DNA of 64,000 nucleotides from Salimicrobium halophilum (GCF_900100295.1 NZ_FNEV01000006.1:124001-188000), one strand, 5' to 3'; positions 38,435 to 50,059 are shown, counted from the stretch's first letter. Notes: generated by a model from the letters alone, not told the origin. Made by a program: numbers and translations.

Positions 38435-39011
38435 GTTTCGTCGCCTCTCCTTTCACGAGCCGCCCTACCACTTCGGGGTACAGGACATGCTCTACCTGTT
38501 GGATTCGTTGCTGCACGTCTTCCTCTGTATCTTCCTCTTCTATACGGATCGCCTGCTGGTCGATAATCGGGCCGGTGTCCATGCCTTCATCGACGAGATG
38601 AACGGTGACGCCGGTGACTTTCACTCCTGCTTCTAAGGCCTGTCCGACGGCATTTTTTCCTGGAAAGGCCGGCAGTAGTGACGGGTGGATATTGATGATC
38701 CGTCCCTCAAACGGCGTAAGCAGAGTAGTTCCGACGAGTCTCATATATCCGGCCAGCACAATCCATTCGATATTATGCTCCTGGCATGCCCCGAGAATCA
38801 CCTGCTCATACCCGGCCTTGCCGTTGAAATCCCCCGGATGGAATGAAAGGACTTCGATGCCGCGTTCTTTCGCTTTATCGACCACTTTCGACGAAGGTTT
38901 GTCGCTGACGAGAAGAGAAATTTCGGCATCTACCTCATTCCGATCGATAGCCTCCGCCAGTGCGTCGAAGTTCGATCCGGTTCCGGAAGCGAATACTGCG
39001 ATGTTCGTCAT
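38403..39011 (-). CDS. purN: Phosphoribosylglycinamide formyltransferase PurN
   Basis: PurN transfers a formyl group from 10-formyl-THF to GAR. The 202-residue product has [19 protein letters not shown] at the nucleotide site and the active-site region [14 protein letters not shown] with His in HPSLLP and Asp in [10 protein letters not shown]. It overlaps purM by 4 bases and purH by 32 bases. No formate-dependent PurT is present nearby. Confidence 0.96.
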   Translation of the reverse strand: MTNIAVFASGTGSNFDALAEAIDRNEVDAEISLLVSDKPSSKVVDKAKERGIEVLSFHPGDFNGKAGYEQVILGACQEHNIEWIVLAGYMRLVGTTLLTPFEGRIINIHPSLLPAFPGKNAVGQALEAGVKVTGVTVHLVDEGMDTGPIIDQQAIRIEEEDTEEDVQQRIQQVEHVLYPEVVGRLVKGEATKHDKAGITERF

Positions 39012-40015
39012 ATCAACTCGACTCCTTCCGTTCCGGTCACCTCTCCGATCCTGACCGCTTTTCCGACGATCTCCAGTGCCTTTTCTGCGTCACTCTCCGA
39101 GACAGCGACCACCATACCGATACCCATGTTGAACGTTCCGTACATATCCTCATCCGACAAATCCCCGTGCTGCTTCAGAAACGGGAAGATTTCAGGTTGC
39201 TTGAATCGTGCTGTGTCTATTTTAGCACCAAGTCCCTGCGGCATCATCCGCGGGATATTTTCATAAAATCCGCCACCGGTGATGTGAGCGATGCCATGAA
39301 TGTCCAATTCCTTCTTCAAGCCTTGAATGTCTTTCACATAAATCTCCGTAGGAGCCATAAGTACCTCTCCGAGCGGAGCCTGCAGAGAATACGTCTCCTC
39401 GAGAGAAAGTCCCTTCTTCTCCATCACTGCTCTCACAAGGGAAAAGCCGTTCGAATGGACGCCGGAGGAAGGAAGACCGATCAACACATCCCCCTCTTGC
39501 ACGTTCTCTCCGGTAATCAACTTCCGCTTATCCGCCATTCCTACGGTGAAACCGGCGAGATCATATTCCGTAGGCTGATACATACCAGGCATTTCTGCCG
39601 TTTCCCCGCCTACGAGGGCAGCCCCGGAGGCTTTGCATCCTTCGGAAATCCCCTTCACGATCGCTTCGATCATGGCAGGATCGTTTTTCCCACATGCAAT
39701 GTAATCGAGGAATAGCAAGGGATCTGCTCCCTGTGCTACGATGTCGTTCACGCACATAGCGACGAGATCGATGCCGACCGTGTCGTGCTTCCCGGTTTCA
39801 AAAGCGAGCTTCAGCTTCGTTCCGACGCCGTCCGTGCCCGTGACGAGAACAGGTTCCTGATAACTCATCCCGCTGATATCGAATAGTCCTCCGAAAGAAC
39901 CGAGTCCCCCCATCACTTCCGGACGCATGGTGGAAGCTACGTGTTTCTTCATCCGTTCTACTGCTTCATAACCGGCTTCGACGTCGACGCCGGCCTGTTT
40001 GTATGCTTCACTCAT
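39008..40015 (-). CDS. purM: Phosphoribosylaminoimidazole synthetase PurM
   Basis: PurM closes the imidazole ring, turning FGAM into AIR with ATP. The 335-residue protein shows [54 protein letters not shown] and [15 protein letters not shown], as expected. It starts 6 bases after purF and overlaps purN by 4 bases. Confidence 0.97.
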   Translation of the reverse strand: MSEAYKQAGVDVEAGYEAVERMKKHVASTMRPEVMGGLGSFGGLFDISGMSYQEPVLVTGTDGVGTKLKLAFETGKHDTVGIDLVAMCVNDIVAQGADPLLFLDYIACGKNDPAMIEAIVKGISEGCKASGAALVGGETAEMPGMYQPTEYDLAGFTVGMADKRKLITGENVQEGDVLIGLPSSGVHSNGFSLVRAVMEKKGLSLEETYSLQAPLGEVLMAPTEIYVKDIQGLKKELDIHGIAHITGGGFYENIPRMMPQGLGAKIDTARFKQPEIFPFLKQHGDLSDEDMYGTFNMGIGMVVAVSESDAEKALEIVGKAVRIGEVTGTEGVELI

Positions 40016-40021
40016 AGCTAC

Positions 40022-41434
40022 CTACTCCTTTTCATATGGGGGTATCGTCGATGGGAAGATTTCCGTCGGGTAATTACCGGTAAAGCAAGCTTGACAGCTC
40101 CCGTGCTCAAGCGATTGCTCTCCGTCATGAATGGCCGCTTCCAGCCCGTCTGTACTGAGGAACGACAGAGAATCCGCTCCGATCTGTTCCCGTATTTCTT
40201 CGATTGACTTATTCGATGCGATCAGCTCTCCGGACGTCGACGTGTCGATGCCGTAATAGCACGGGTTCTTGATCGGTGGAGAAGCGATACGTACGTGCAC
40301 TTCGGTCGCTCCCGCTTCCTTCAGCATCGTCACAATCCTCCGGCTCGTCGTACCGCGGACGATGGAGTCATCCACCATAACGACCCGTTTCCCGTCGACG
40401 ATTCCGCGGACGGCGGACAGCTTCATCTTCACACCCTGCTCCCTCAACTCCTGGGATGGCTGGATAAAAGTACGTCCGACGTATCTGTTCTTAATCAATC
40501 CGAGCTCATAGGGAATGGACGAAGCTTCGGCATACCCGATGGCTGCCGAAATGCTTGAATCCGGCACTCCCGTCACGACGTCCGCTTCGACGAATGACTC
40601 TTCGGCGAGCTTTTTGCCCATCGTCTTTCTGGAAGCATGAACATTCTTTCCATCAAGGTTACTGTCCGGCCGGGAGAAATACACGTACTCCATCGAGCAG
40701 AGCGTACGCTGGATCGGCTCAGAGAAACGTGTAGCCTGAAGGCCGTTGTCATCGATGATGATCAATTCGCCGGGTTTCACTTCCCGGACGTGGGTCGCAC
40801 CGATGACATCGAAGGCGCAGGTTTCCGAAGAGACGATATACGCATCTCCCAGCTTTCCGATAGATAGAGGACGGAGGCCACGCGGATCCATTGCTACATA
40901 CATACGCTTTTCAGTGAGAATAGCAAGCGAGTACGCTCCCTTGATCATCGTCAGTGCCTGGGAGATCGCTTCTTCTTTGTTCATGTGCCCGGCCCGTTGG
41001 ATCAGGTGAGCGATCACTTCGGTATCCGACGTCGTCTGCAGGATACTCCCCTGTGCTTCGAGCTGTCTTTTCAGCCCTTGCGCATTCACAAGATTCCCGT
41101 TATGGGCAAGCGCCATACTTTCCGTCTGCGTACGGAAGAGAAGCGGCTGGATATTTTCGTAGCCGCCGTCTCCTGCCGTTGCGTAACGGACGTGACCGAC
41201 ACTCGCATGACCGGTCAGTTCCTCGAGTTGATTCTGGGAAAATACATCGTTGATCAGCCCGTGTCCTTTCGCTGCATGAACTTGTTCCCCGTCCGTCGTA
41301 ACGATGCCGGCTCCTTCCTGCCCCCGGTGCTGAAGCGCATGAAGTCCGTAATAAGTCAGTTGTGCTGCATCCGGATGTCCGAACACTCCGAATACGCCGC
41401 ATTCTTCGTTCAGCCCTCTGATTTCACCAAGCAT
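40022..41434 (-). CDS. purF: Amidophosphoribosyltransferase PurF
   Basis: PurF makes phosphoribosylamine from PRPP and glutamine, the committed step. The 470 residues start with an 11-residue propeptide before the catalytic Cys12 ([16 protein letters not shown]), matching the processed Bacillus enzyme. The PRPP-binding loop is [19 protein letters not shown]. Cysteines of a Bacillus-type iron-sulfur cluster are plausible in CAFDV, CSMEYV and SCQACF. It overlaps purL by 25 bases. Confidence 0.97.
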   Translation of the reverse strand: MLGEIRGLNEECGVFGVFGHPDAAQLTYYGLHALQHRGQEGAGIVTTDGEQVHAAKGHGLINDVFSQNQLEELTGHASVGHVRYATAGDGGYENIQPLLFRTQTESMALAHNGNLVNAQGLKRQLEAQGSILQTTSDTEVIAHLIQRAGHMNKEEAISQALTMIKGAYSLAILTEKRMYVAMDPRGLRPLSIGKLGDAYIVSSETCAFDVIGATHVREVKPGELIIIDDNGLQATRFSEPIQRTLCSMEYVYFSRPDSNLDGKNVHASRKTMGKKLAEESFVEADVVTGVPDSSISAAIGYAEASSIPYELGLIKNRYVGRTFIQPSQELREQGVKMKLSAVRGIVDGKRVVMVDDSIVRGTTSRRIVTMLKEAGATEVHVRIASPPIKNPCYYGIDTSTSGELIASNKSIEEIREQIGADSLSFLSTDGLEAAIHDGEQSLEHGSCQACFTGNYPTEIFPSTIPPYEKE

Positions 41435-43635
41435 GGAATAGCTCCTTTCCAGTCTGCCTTCAGCATTTGTATCGGTTCGTCGATGACAGACGCGCCGTTT
41501 CTTATGATGTGGAATCTTTCATTGTTCGTCGCTTTTCCTAAAAAGGAGGCTTCCGGGATCTGTGCTTCGAATTCCTCGGCCTTCTCCGGCTTCACGGAAA
41601 CGAGAAAACGGGACTGCGTTTCTGCAAACAGTTCTGTCACCTCGTCTCCTTCGATCTCCACTTCACAGCCGAGCTCTTCTTTGAACAGGCTCTCTGCCAG
41701 AGCGACCGCGAGGCCACCTTCTGCGATATCGTGCGCCGATGAGACAAGCCCGTTGCGGATGGCACTGAGAAGCTCTTTCTGTCTGCGCTCTTCTGTTTCA
41801 AGGTCGAGAGCAGGTGCCTGTCCGAAGTGTTTTCCTTCGAGCATGCCCTGAAGTTCACTTCCTCCGAATTCCGGACTCGCCTCCCCGATGACGTAAAGAA
41901 GATCTCCTTCCTGTTTCACATCAGATGTGGTAATATGAGCCGTTTCTTGGACAAGCCCGACCATGCCGACGACTGGAGTCGGGTAAATCGCATGGCCTCC
42001 GAATGCTTCGTTGTAAAGAGAAACGTTCCCGCTGATGACAGGCGTTTCCAGAGACGTGCAGGCTGCGCTCATCCCTTTGACCGCTCCTTCCATCTGCCAG
42101 TACACTTCCGGGTTCTCCGGCGACCCGAAGTTCAGTCCGTCTGTAATCGCAAGCGGTTCCCCTCCTGAGCAGACGATATTACGGGCCGCTTCTGCAACGG
42201 CGATTTTCCCGCCCGTCTGAGGATCTAGGTAAATGTATCTCGAGTTGCCGTCGGTCGTCATCGCAACGGCTTTGTCCGTCCCTTTGATGCGGAGAACCGC
42301 TGCATCAGACCCTGGTCTCACGACGGTATTCGTCTGCACCATGGAATCGTATTGATCGTACACCCACTCTTTGCTCGCGATCGTCGGCTGCTGAAGCAGC
42401 GACCTTAGAACGTTCCGCGGATTACGGATTTCCGGTGTGTACGTCTGGTTCTGGAATTCTTCAAAGTAGGCAGGCGTGCGGGAATCCGGCTGATAGACCG
42501 GCGCGTCTTCCGCCAGCCCGTCGACGGGAACATCCGCGACGATTTCGCCTTTATGCTCGAGGACGAATTGCTGATCATCGGTCACTTCGCCGACCGCAAC
42601 AGCTTCAAGTCCGTACCTTTCAAAAACAGATGCGATTTCTTTCTCGCGGCCTTTCTCTACGACGAGAAGCATGCGTTCCTGGGATTCCGATAGCATCATT
42701 TCATACGGTGTCATGCCCGTTTCCCGTTGAGGAATCAGATCGAGATTCATCTTCAGGCCGGTTCCGGCTTTGCTCGCCATTTCACTCGCAGAAGAGGTTA
42801 GACCGGCCGCTCCCATGTCCTGGATGCCGACGAGTGCATCGTGGTGGATGACGTCGAGACAGGCTTCGATCAGAAGCTTCTCCATAAACGGATCCCCGAC
42901 CTGTACGGATGGACGCTTCGATTCGCTGTCCTCACTCAGTTCTTCGGATGCGAACGTCGCGCCGTGGATGCCGTCTCTCCCTGTTTTGGCTCCGGCATAC
43001 ATGACCGTGTTCCCAACGCCTTTCGCGATTCCCTGCTGCACGTCTTTGTGATTGATGAGACCCACACACATCGCATTCACAAGAGGGTTTCCGTTATACG
43101 CATCATCGAATTGGACTTCACCGCCGACGGTAGGGACACCGACGCAGTTCCCGTAACCGGAGATGCCGTGCACCACTTCTTTGAACAGGTACTTCACCCG
43201 GGAATTCTGAAGCGATCCGAAGCGGAGGGAGTTCAGAATAGCGATCGGTTTCGCTCCCATGGAAAATACGTCACGCAAAATCCCGCCGACGCCAGTCGCA
43301 GCTCCCTGATAAGGCTCGACCGCAGACGGGTGGTTGTGACTTTCGATTTTGAAGACGACCGCCTGCTCATCGCCGATATCTACAACTCCCGCTCCTTCAC
43401 CAGGACCTTGCAACACGTGTTTTCCTTCCGTCGGAAACTGTTTCAACAGCGTTTTCGAATGTTTGTAGCTGCAATGTTCCGACCACATCACAGAGAAGAT
43501 GCCGAGTTCCGTGTAGTTCGGATTCCTGCCGAGAAGCTTCTTGATGTGATGGAACTCTCCGTCTGTGACACCCATTTCTTTATACAGCTGATCCATTTCG
43601 ATTTTCTCCGGTGTAATTTCAGTTACCAACGGCAT
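41410..43635 (-). CDS. purL: Phosphoribosylformylglycinamidine synthase subunit PurL
   Basis: PurL, together with PurQ and PurS, makes FGAM from FGAR, ATP and glutamine. The 741-residue size is the small Gram-positive form without a glutaminase domain. Marks are [15 protein letters not shown] near the start, [42 protein letters not shown] and [17 protein letters not shown]. The separate PurS and PurQ upstream complete the complex. It overlaps both purQ (17 bases) and purF (25 bases). Confidence 0.97.
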   Translation of the reverse strand: MPLVTEITPEKIEMDQLYKEMGVTDGEFHHIKKLLGRNPNYTELGIFSVMWSEHCSYKHSKTLLKQFPTEGKHVLQGPGEGAGVVDIGDEQAVVFKIESHNHPSAVEPYQGAATGVGGILRDVFSMGAKPIAILNSLRFGSLQNSRVKYLFKEVVHGISGYGNCVGVPTVGGEVQFDDAYNGNPLVNAMCVGLINHKDVQQGIAKGVGNTVMYAGAKTGRDGIHGATFASEELSEDSESKRPSVQVGDPFMEKLLIEACLDVIHHDALVGIQDMGAAGLTSSASEMASKAGTGLKMNLDLIPQRETGMTPYEMMLSESQERMLLVVEKGREKEIASVFERYGLEAVAVGEVTDDQQFVLEHKGEIVADVPVDGLAEDAPVYQPDSRTPAYFEEFQNQTYTPEIRNPRNVLRSLLQQPTIASKEWVYDQYDSMVQTNTVVRPGSDAAVLRIKGTDKAVAMTTDGNSRYIYLDPQTGGKIAVAEAARNIVCSGGEPLAITDGLNFGSPENPEVYWQMEGAVKGMSAACTSLETPVISGNVSLYNEAFGGHAIYPTPVVGMVGLVQETAHITTSDVKQEGDLLYVIGEASPEFGGSELQGMLEGKHFGQAPALDLETEERRQKELLSAIRNGLVSSAHDIAEGGLAVALAESLFKEELGCEVEIEGDEVTELFAETQSRFLVSVKPEKAEEFEAQIPEASFLGKATNNERFHIIRNGASVIDEPIQMLKADWKGAIPCLVKSEG

Positions 43636-44302
43636 GTGTCTCCCTCCAGTGTTTCAGAATCGATTCGAAAATACGTAGTCCATCGTCGTTTCCAAGCAGT
43701 TTCTCTACCGCCCGTTCCGGGTGCGGCATCATGCCGAGTACGTTCCCCTCTTTGTTGGTGATTCCGGCAATATCCGCTGTGGATCCATTAGGGTTATTCT
43801 TATAAGTGAAAGCGATCTGATTGTTCCGTTTCAGTTCCTCCAGCGTCTGGTTGTCGCAGTAGTAATTCCCTTCGCCGTGAGCGATCGGTAAGGAAATCGT
43901 CTCTTTCTCGTCATAAAAGGCAGTGAACATCGTTCCGTTATTTTTGACGATCAGTTCTTCCTCATGGCACATGAATGTAAGATTCTTGTTCCGAAGCATC
44001 GCTCCCGGCAACTCTCCCATTTCGAGAAGCACCTGGAATCCGTTGCAGACGCCGAGAACCGGCTTTCCGTCTTTGATGGCTTCTTTCACCTGTTCGATTA
44101 CGCCGGAGACAGATGCAATAGCGCCTGAGCGTAGATAGTCTCCGTAAGAGAAACCTCCCGGGAGCAGCACTCCGTCGTACTTTTTGAGGTCCGCCTCTTC
44201 GAACCAGACCATGTCCGCTTCTTCTCCGAGTACTTCGGAAGCCGCATGATACATATCTTCATCGCAATTCGATCCGGGAAACACAATGACCGCAAATTTC
44301 AC
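43619..44302 (-). CDS. purQ: Phosphoribosylformylglycinamidine synthase subunit PurQ
   Basis: PurQ is the class I glutaminase that supplies ammonia to PurL. The 227-residue product has the nucleophile Cys in [17 protein letters not shown] and the His-Glu pair late in the protein ([17 protein letters not shown]). Its GTG start (44302) follows GAGGAGG and directly abuts the purS stop. Confidence 0.97.
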   Translation of the reverse strand: MKFAVIVFPGSNCDEDMYHAASEVLGEEADMVWFEEADLKKYDGVLLPGGFSYGDYLRSGAIASVSGVIEQVKEAIKDGKPVLGVCNGFQVLLEMGELPGAMLRNKNLTFMCHEEELIVKNNGTMFTAFYDEKETISLPIAHGEGNYYCDNQTLEELKRNNQIAFTYKNNPNGSTADIAGITNKEGNVLGMMPHPERAVEKLLGNDDGLRIFESILKHWRETHAVGN

Positions 44303-44548
44303 TTAGACGACCTCCTCAATGGTGTACGTATAATCTTCGATGACCGGATTCGCAAGCAGTCGCTTGCACATCTCTTCAATCTGTTCCTCCATGTTATCCG
44401 TCTGTTCCATTTCCATCTGCAGGTACTTTCCGACGCGCACGTCCCCTACCCCTTCATACTTCAGATCCTTGAGGGAATCGGAAATCGCTTTGCCCTGCGG
44501 ATCAAGAACCGCTTCTTTCAGTGTAATGTAAATATTCACTTTGCACAT
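44303..44548 (-). CDS. purS: Phosphoribosylformylglycinamidine synthase subunit PurS
   Basis: The 81-residue PurS (MCKVNIYITLKEAVLDPQGK) is the small subunit that bridges PurL and PurQ in Gram-positive bacteria. The conserved YEGVGDVRVGKYLQ and ANPVIEDYTY are visible. It overlaps the end of purC by 13 bases and abuts purQ. Confidence 0.95.
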   Translation of the reverse strand: MCKVNIYITLKEAVLDPQGKAISDSLKDLKYEGVGDVRVGKYLQMEMEQTDNMEEQIEEMCKRLLANPVIEDYTYTIEEVV

Positions 44549-45252
44549 GTGGCATCCTCCAGTCGTTGTAGAATTTTTTCGTACACAGGCACGAGTTCAC
44601 CTGTACCTTCACGAAATACGTCTTTGTCCATCTTCTCGCCGGTCTGCTTGTCCCATAGTCTGCACGTATCCGGGGATACTTCATCCGAAAGAAGAATGCT
44701 TCCCTCAGTGTTCCGTCCGAACTCAAGCTTGAAATCGACCAGATCCAAGTCGCAATCTTCGAAAATTTCAATCAATACGTCGTTCACTTCAAGGGCTTTC
44801 TCCTTGATCTTCATCAGTTCTTCATATGTTAAGTCCGAAAGCATCAGTGCGTGACGATCATTGATCAACGGGTCATCGAGCTCATCGTTTTTATAAAACA
44901 GTTCAATCAGTGGTGGAGTGAGAGGCGTCTTTTCCTCAATTCCTATTCTTCGTACCAGACTTCCGGTCGCAAGGTTACGGACGACCACCTCGAGCGGTAT
45001 GATTTCGGTCTTCCTCACAAGTTGTTCCGTATCGCTGAGTCTCTCTAGAAAATGAGAGGGGACCCCTTTTTCTTCGAGTTTCCGGAACACCTCGGAAGAA
45101 ATCCGGTTGTTCAGTTCTCCTTTGCCTCTGAACGACTCCTTCTTCTTCCCGTTGAAAGCCGTCGCGTCATCTTTATATTCAAGCAAAAGCTTCTCCGGGT
45201 CATCGGTGCGGAACACCCGCTTCGCTTTTCCTTCGTACAATAGTTCGTTCAT
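44536..45252 (-). CDS. purC: SAICAR synthetase PurC
   Basis: PurC joins aspartate to CAIR with ATP. ATG 45252, with GGGGTGAGAGG before it, gives 238 residues beginning MNELLYEGKAKRVFRTDD, which is the normal PurC N-terminus; upstream in-frame codons to 45291 are not family-like. The substrate loops PLEVVVRNLATGSLVRR and LVDFKLEFGR are present. It lies 66 bases after purB and overlaps purS by 13 bases. Confidence 0.97.
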   Translation of the reverse strand: MNELLYEGKAKRVFRTDDPEKLLLEYKDDATAFNGKKKESFRGKGELNNRISSEVFRKLEEKGVPSHFLERLSDTEQLVRKTEIIPLEVVVRNLATGSLVRRIGIEEKTPLTPPLIELFYKNDELDDPLINDRHALMLSDLTYEELMKIKEKALEVNDVLIEIFEDCDLDLVDFKLEFGRNTEGSILLSDEVSPDTCRLWDKQTGEKMDKDVFREGTGELVPVYEKILQRLEDATCAK

Positions 45253-45318
45253 CCTCTCACCCCTGTTTATAAGTAATGGAAGGAAAGGCACCCGGGTTCT
45301 CCGAATGCCCGTCCCTTC

Positions 45319-46614
45319 TTAAGAAAGGCCGATACGTTCAAAAATACGGTCGACGTTTTTCAGATGGTGCGTGTAGTCGAAACATGCTTCGAGTTGTTCC
45401 GCTGATAGCACGGAAGTGATCCGTTCATCCGCTTCGATCAGATCTCTGAACGGTACGCCGCGCTCCCAGGCATCCATCGCTTTCGGCTGCACGAGGTCAT
45501 ACGCTTCTTCGCGGACCATCCCTTCATCGATCAGCGTAAGCAATACACGCTGGGAGAAAATCAGGCCATATGTCTTCTCCATGTTCTCCTTCATCCGCTC
45601 CGGGAACACCGTCAGATTCTTCACGATATTGCTGAAACGGTTGAGCATGTAGTTGAGACCGATCGTCACATCCGGAAGAATGATCCGCTCCGCAGACGAA
45701 TGGGAAATATCCCTCTCGTGCCATAGAGCCACGTTTTCATGAGCGGTCACCATATCGCCACGCAATACGCGCGCCATCCCAGTCATGTTCTCCGATCCGA
45801 TCGGATTCCGTTTGTGTGGCATAGCGGAAGATCCTTTCTGACCTTTGGCGAAATACTCTTCGACTTCGCGTGTTTCCGTCTTCTGAAGGCCTCGGATTTC
45901 CACGGAGATTTTCTCGATGGAAGCGGCGATGAGAGCCAGTGTCGATACGTAGTTCGCATGACGGTCTCTCTGCAATGTCTGTGTGGATACCGGGGCTGCT
46001 TCGAGTCCGAGCTTCTCGCAGACGTACTCTTCGACGTATGGATCGATGTTGGCATACGTTCCGACAGCTCCGGACAATTTACCGACTTCGATCTGCTTCA
46101 CAGCCAGGTCGAAACGCTCCAGGTGACGCTTCATTTCTTCATAGTAAAGGGCCATCTTCAAGCCGAAGGTCGTCGGTTCCGCATGCACGCCGTGCGTACG
46201 TCCCATCATGACCGTGTGTTTATGTTCTTTCGCTTTCTCTCCCAGTATGTCGATGAAGTTCACGATATCTTTGCGCAAGATGTCGTTCGCCTGCTTCAAC
46301 ACGTAGGAAAGCGCCGTATCTACGACGTCTGTCGAAGTAAGACCGTAGTGGACCCACTTTCTCTCTTCTCCGAGGGTTTCTGAGACCGCACGCGTGAAAG
46401 CGACGACGTCGTGTCTCGTTTCCGCTTCTATTTCTTGGATGCGAGAAACGTCGAATCCTGCGTTCTCACGGATTTTCTTCACGTCTTCTTTCGGGATGAC
46501 GCCGAGTTCACTCCAGGCTTCACAGGCGAGGATCTCCACCTCGAGCCAGGCGTTGAAGCGATTCTCTTCTTCCCAGATACTTCCCATTTCTTCTCTCGTA
46601 TACCGTTCAATCAT
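45319..46614 (-). CDS. purB: Adenylosuccinate lyase PurB
   Basis: PurB splits fumarate from SAICAR and from adenylosuccinate, acting in both the IMP and AMP branches. The 431-residue helical enzyme shows the fumarase-type signature [20 protein letters not shown] and the catalytic His region [16 protein letters not shown]. The start at 46614 follows GGAGG. A 66-base spacer before purC has a G/C-rich imperfect stem and no terminator. Confidence 0.97.
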   Translation of the reverse strand: MIERYTREEMGSIWEEENRFNAWLEVEILACEAWSELGVIPKEDVKKIRENAGFDVSRIQEIEAETRHDVVAFTRAVSETLGEERKWVHYGLTSTDVVDTALSYVLKQANDILRKDIVNFIDILGEKAKEHKHTVMMGRTHGVHAEPTTFGLKMALYYEEMKRHLERFDLAVKQIEVGKLSGAVGTYANIDPYVEEYVCEKLGLEAAPVSTQTLQRDRHANYVSTLALIAASIEKISVEIRGLQKTETREVEEYFAKGQKGSSAMPHKRNPIGSENMTGMARVLRGDMVTAHENVALWHERDISHSSAERIILPDVTIGLNYMLNRFSNIVKNLTVFPERMKENMEKTYGLIFSQRVLLTLIDEGMVREEAYDLVQPKAMDAWERGVPFRDLIEADERITSVLSAEQLEACFDYTHHLKNVDRIFERIGLS

Positions 46615-46626
46615 TCCTTTTCCTCC

Positions 46627-47739
46627 TTACCAATCCCTCATCCAGGCCGGTTCTTTTTTCGCTATGTCATCGAGCGATGACCCTATTATCGTAACATGCC
46701 CCATTTTCCTTTGGGAGCGCGCTTCTTTTTTCCCGTAGTCATGCAGGTGAACCTCTTCTTTATCCAGAGATTGAAGTAGAGCATCACGGTGTCTGCCGAG
46801 CACGTTGATCATCTTCGCTGCCGGGAAAGCGTGGACCGGGAGAAGCGGAAGGCCGGCGATTGCTCTGATATGCTGTTCGAACTGGGAGACGTTACATGCT
46901 TCGATGGTGTAATGTCCTGAGTTATGAGGGCGAGGTGCCATCTCGTTGAAGTATACCTGCCCCTCACTTACGAACCATTCGACAGCAAACGTGCCGACAA
47001 CTCCGAGTTCTTCCGCAAGGACTTCGGTGTGCTTCCTGATTTCCGCTTTGCCATCTTCCTCGAGAGAAGCAGGTATGGTCGTCGTGAACAGCACCTGATC
47101 CCGGTGGACGTTCTCAGCGACCGGGAAAAAGGAGATCTTTCCTTGCTGGTCTCTTGTGAACACCTGGGATACTTCTTTGTCGATCGTCAGCCACTGCTCG
47201 ACGATGTAATGCCCGTCTGCCATCTCTTTTTCCGTGTCCGCGAGATCCGCTTCATTTCTCAGAAGGAATTGACCTTTGCCGTCGTAGCCCCCGCTGATCG
47301 TTTTCATTACCGCAGGGTACCCGATGTCGTCTATAGCCGCCTTAACTTCTTCATACGTTTGAACAATTCTATATGCCGGGACGGGAATATCCGCTTTTTC
47401 AGCAAAACCTTTCTCCTTTTCGCGGTTTTGTGACACCGCGAGAGATAGCGACCCTTGCGGCAATTTATCCTGACTTTCGAAAAAACGGGAAACTTCTGCA
47501 TCGACGTTTTCAAATTCGTAAGTGATGACGTCCGAATAAGAGCCTAGCTCTTCCGCCGCTTTCATATCATCGTAGGCTGCTTGAATGTGTACATCCGCAA
47601 CCTGTGCTGTGGGGCAATCAGCTGCAGGATCGAGAACGGCGATCCGATAGCCCATATGCTTGGCGGCTGTCGCCATCATACGTCCGAGCTGTCCGCCTCC
47701 GAGAATGCCTATCGTCTGTCCCGGTTTAATCACATTCAT
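46627..47739 (-). CDS. purK: N5-carboxyaminoimidazole ribonucleotide synthase PurK
   Basis: PurK uses ATP and bicarbonate to carboxylate AIR at N5. The 370-residue ATP-grasp protein has [20 protein letters not shown] at the start, [15 protein letters not shown] and [26 protein letters not shown]. It overlaps purE by 14 bases, and purB follows 12 bases after the stop. Confidence 0.97.
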   Translation of the reverse strand: MNVIKPGQTIGILGGGQLGRMMATAAKHMGYRIAVLDPAADCPTAQVADVHIQAAYDDMKAAEELGSYSDVITYEFENVDAEVSRFFESQDKLPQGSLSLAVSQNREKEKGFAEKADIPVPAYRIVQTYEEVKAAIDDIGYPAVMKTISGGYDGKGQFLLRNEADLADTEKEMADGHYIVEQWLTIDKEVSQVFTRDQQGKISFFPVAENVHRDQVLFTTTIPASLEEDGKAEIRKHTEVLAEELGVVGTFAVEWFVSEGQVYFNEMAPRPHNSGHYTIEACNVSQFEQHIRAIAGLPLLPVHAFPAAKMINVLGRHRDALLQSLDKEEVHLHDYGKKEARSQRKMGHVTIIGSSLDDIAKKEPAWMRDW

Positions 47740-48220
47740 GCAGATCCCTCCTCATCTCTTCCACTTTTTCTTTCAACTGATTTTTGTATTCATGGAGGGA
47801 GGCGGCAACCGTCTCATCAAAACTTCCGATGATTTCAGCTGCTAGGATCCCTGCGTTCTTCGCTCCGGCTTTTCCGATCGACACGGTCGCGACTGGTACA
47901 CCACCAGGCATTTGAGCGATGGAAAGGAGGGAGTCCATTCCGTTCAATGCTTTCGACTCGACAGGGACGCCGATGACAGGAAGCGTCGTTTTGGAAGCTA
48001 CCATGCCCGGAAGATGAGCGGCACCCCCGGCTCCTGCAACGATGATATTCAACCCTCTTGCTCTCGCATGTTCCGCATACTCGAACATATCTTCCGGAGT
48101 ACGGTGAGCGGAGATGATTTCTTTCTCATAATCGACTCCGAGGTCCTCCAGTACCGAACAGGTCTCTTCCATCACCGACCAGTCCGAAATGCTACCCATG
48201 ATTACTCCGACTTTTGCCAT
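47726..48220 (-). CDS. purE: N5-carboxyaminoimidazole ribonucleotide mutase PurE
   Basis: PurE moves the carboxyl group to form CAIR. The 164-residue protein ([17 protein letters not shown]) has the diagnostic active-site loop with SDW and the [16 protein letters not shown] segment. ATG 48220 is used; a GTG one codon earlier at 48223 has slightly better spacing to AAGGG, so the start is uncertain by one codon. It is the first gene of the operon, behind a guanine riboswitch and a PurR-type promoter. Confidence 0.96.
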   Translation of the reverse strand: MAKVGVIMGSISDWSVMEETCSVLEDLGVDYEKEIISAHRTPEDMFEYAEHARARGLNIIVAGAGGAAHLPGMVASKTTLPVIGVPVESKALNGMDSLLSIAQMPGGVPVATVSIGKAGAKNAGILAAEIIGSFDETVAASLHEYKNQLKEKVEEMRRDLHECD

Positions 48221-48239
48221 CACCAGTCATCCCTTCTAT

Positions 48240-48286
48240 AAAAAAATCCTGTGGACCACCCCTCATGAGAGGAGGATCCACAGGAT
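48240..48286 (-). terminator. Riboswitch-controlled terminator before purE
   Basis: On the minus strand ATCCTGTGGA..CCTC pairs with GAGG..TCCACAGGAT and runs into seven T, about 20 bases before purE. The upstream segment can compete with riboswitch P1, so ligand binding should favour termination. Confidence 0.9.
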
Positions 48287-48305
48287 ATACGTCGCCCGGG
48301 GTCTC

Positions 48306-48374
48306 CCCTCATAGTCCGGTCATTTACGGCGACCAGGTAGAGACGAACGATCCATATCATCGTTCTATATGAGG
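48306..48374 (-). promoter_or_regulatory. Guanine-type purine riboswitch of the pur operon
   Basis: On the minus strand the aptamer has P1 CTCATATA with CTATGAG, the J2/3 TCTCTACC, and P3 GGTC..GACC with CCGTAAAT in the loop, ending GACTATGAG. The base before TATG is C (position 74), so guanine or hypoxanthine is the ligand rather than adenine. A terminator follows, so it is a repressing switch. Confidence 0.93.
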
Positions 48375-48399
48375 TTCGGTTATCCGTTTTTCTATTCAA

Positions 48400-48429
48400 A
48401 GCATAACAAGCCCCGAAAGCAAATGTCAA
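48400..48429 (-). promoter_or_regulatory. Promoter of the pur operon
   Basis: On the minus strand TTGACA (48424-48429) and TATGCT (48400-48405) are separated by 18 bases. Transcription would start just upstream of the purine aptamer. Confidence 0.7.
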
Positions 48430-48431
48430 CA

Positions 48432-48476
48432 AAATACGAATTATATTTGCATCCATTTTTTATAATGTTCGTGTTT
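48432..48476 (-). promoter_or_regulatory. PurR-type PurBox pair upstream of purE
   Basis: On the minus strand ACACGAACATTA, followed 27 bases later by an inverted TTCG core (AATTCGTATTT), matches the divergent PurBox pair of the B. subtilis purE promoter, where ACACGAACATTA is also found. It lies directly upstream of the -35. Confidence 0.7.
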
Positions 48477-48673
48477 TACATCTTTTTCGCTTCAAAAACG
48501 ATTTTCCGGTCCACCGGCTTCATTTCCCCGTCCACTTCCTCGAAGACGGGTTCTTCGTTCCGCCTTACCGGCATGAACCCTTCTGCCTTTATACGGTCGA
48601 GACACTCATCAATCGTTTCTCCTGTCCCGACTTCAAATCGCTTCTTGTTGCTTTCTTTCTTCTTTTTGGCCAC
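48476..48673 (-). CDS. yebG: NETI-motif protein YebG
   Basis: The 65-residue protein (MAKKKKESNKKRFEVG from a GTG at 48673) carries the NETI-family core GETIDECLDRIKAEGF with PVRRNEEPVF. I choose the GTG because AAGGAG lies 9 bases before it; an ATG at 48694 with GGAAGG before it would add seven residues. The function is unknown. Its position between purE and pbuG is conserved in Bacillus. Its 3' end touches the purE operator. Confidence 0.85.
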   Translation of the reverse strand: MAKKKKESNKKRFEVGTGETIDECLDRIKAEGFMPVRRNEEPVFEEVDGEMKPVDRKIVFEAKKM

Positions 48674-48724
48674 AGTTATCTTCTCCTTCTTCATTCATCT
48701 TCCTTCCAGTATACCGGAAAGAAC

Positions 48725-50059
48725 CTACGCCAAAAAGATGAAGTAAAGAATGAAGATGACGAACAGTCCGTACATGATCGGATGAATCTCTTTCACTCTT
48801 CCTTTCAAAAGCATGGTGATCGGATAGAAAATGAAGCCCATCGCGATTCCGGTAGCGATACTGTACGTAAGCGGCATCGCCGTGATGACGAGGAACGAAG
48901 GGACAGCGATCTCGAACTGATCCCATTCGATGGCTCTCAAAGAAGATGCCATGAGCACGCCGACGATGATCAGTGCCGGAGCCGTAACCTCTGCCGTGAT
49001 GATACCGAGAAGCGGAGAGAAGAAGAGCGCCAGCAGGAAGAAGAGCGCTGTAACGACAGAGGTGAACCCTGTCCGTCCTCCGGCTCCTACCCCGGCGGTC
49101 GACTCGATATAGGACGTGGTCGTAGACGTCCCCATCACGGCACCAGCAACGGTAGCTGCCGAGTCGGAGAAGAGAGCTCTTCCGGCACGCGGCAACTTGT
49201 TATCTTTCATGAATCCTGCCTGAGAAGCTACAGCGACGAGCGTTCCAGCTGTATCAAAGAAATCGACGAATAGGAACGTCAGGATGACTCCGAGCATCTG
49301 CATCGTGAAAATATCATCCAAGTGGGTGAAAGCTTCTCCGAAGGTAGGAGCCATGCTCGGAGCAGCGCTCACCACATCTCCCATCGATGTCGGTGCTGCG
49401 ATAAGACCCGTGATCATCCCTACGATTGATGTCAGAATCATGCCGTAGAAAATTCCTCCGTGGTACCCGAGCGCAAGAAAAATGACGGAAATGAAGATTC
49501 CGAAGACCGCAAGTAACGTAGTAGGTTCCAGGATATTCCCCAGCTGCACGAGGGTCGCGTCACTGTTCTCGACGATCCCCGCATTCTGGAAGCCGATGAA
49601 GGCGATGTACAAGCCGATCCCGGCACCGACCGCAAGCTTCAGGTTGGGTGGAATGGCGTTGATGATCGTCTGGCGCAGGCCGGTGACTGTCAATACGATA
49701 AAAATGAGTCCGGAAGCAAGAACACCCGCAAGCGCCGTTTCCCATGGGATACCAAAGCCCAGAACGACCGTGTAAGCGAAGAACGCATTCAATCCCATGC
49801 CGGGAGCAAGTGCAATCGGGTATCGTGCGAACACACCCATAATCAGCGTACCGAGAGCAGCCGACAAGGCGGTAGCTGTAAACACAGCACCTTTATCGAT
49901 CCGGTCCACTCCTTCCGGCAACTGCTCAATTCCATCAAGCGCTAAGGTCGAAGGGTTGACGAACAGGATGTATGCCATCGCTAAGAATGTCGTCAGTCCG
50001 GCGATGAATTCCTGCCTGTAATTCGTTTTATTCTTTTCAAATTGGAAAAATTTCTTCAT
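48725..50059 (-). CDS. pbuG: Guanine/hypoxanthine permease PbuG (NCS2 family)
   Basis: The 444-residue membrane protein has about 12-14 helices of the AzgA-like NCS2 group (FIAGLTTFLAMAYILFVNPS at the start, AGMGLNAFFAYTVVL-type segment, FLFVDFFDTAGTLVAVASQAG). It imports hypoxanthine and guanine with protons. The guanine riboswitch and terminator upstream and the purine operon downstream support the substrate. The start follows GGAGGG. It is co-directional with guaA. Confidence 0.93.
   Translation of the reverse strand: MKKFFQFEKNKTNYRQEFIAGLTTFLAMAYILFVNPSTLALDGIEQLPEGVDRIDKGAVFTATALSAALGTLIMGVFARYPIALAPGMGLNAFFAYTVVLGFGIPWETALAGVLASGLIFIVLTVTGLRQTIINAIPPNLKLAVGAGIGLYIAFIGFQNAGIVENSDATLVQLGNILEPTTLLAVFGIFISVIFLALGYHGGIFYGMILTSIVGMITGLIAAPTSMGDVVSAAPSMAPTFGEAFTHLDDIFTMQMLGVILTFLFVDFFDTAGTLVAVASQAGFMKDNKLPRAGRALFSDSAATVAGAVMGTSTTTSYIESTAGVGAGGRTGFTSVVTALFFLLALFFSPLLGIITAEVTAPALIIVGVLMASSLRAIEWDQFEIAVPSFLVITAMPLTYSIATGIAMGFIFYPITMLLKGRVKEIHPIMYGLFVIFILYFIFLA

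Noticed and set aside
48220-48456. A 78-residue minus-strand frame upstream of purE
   Set aside because: It crosses the purine aptamer and its terminator and has no ribosome binding site.
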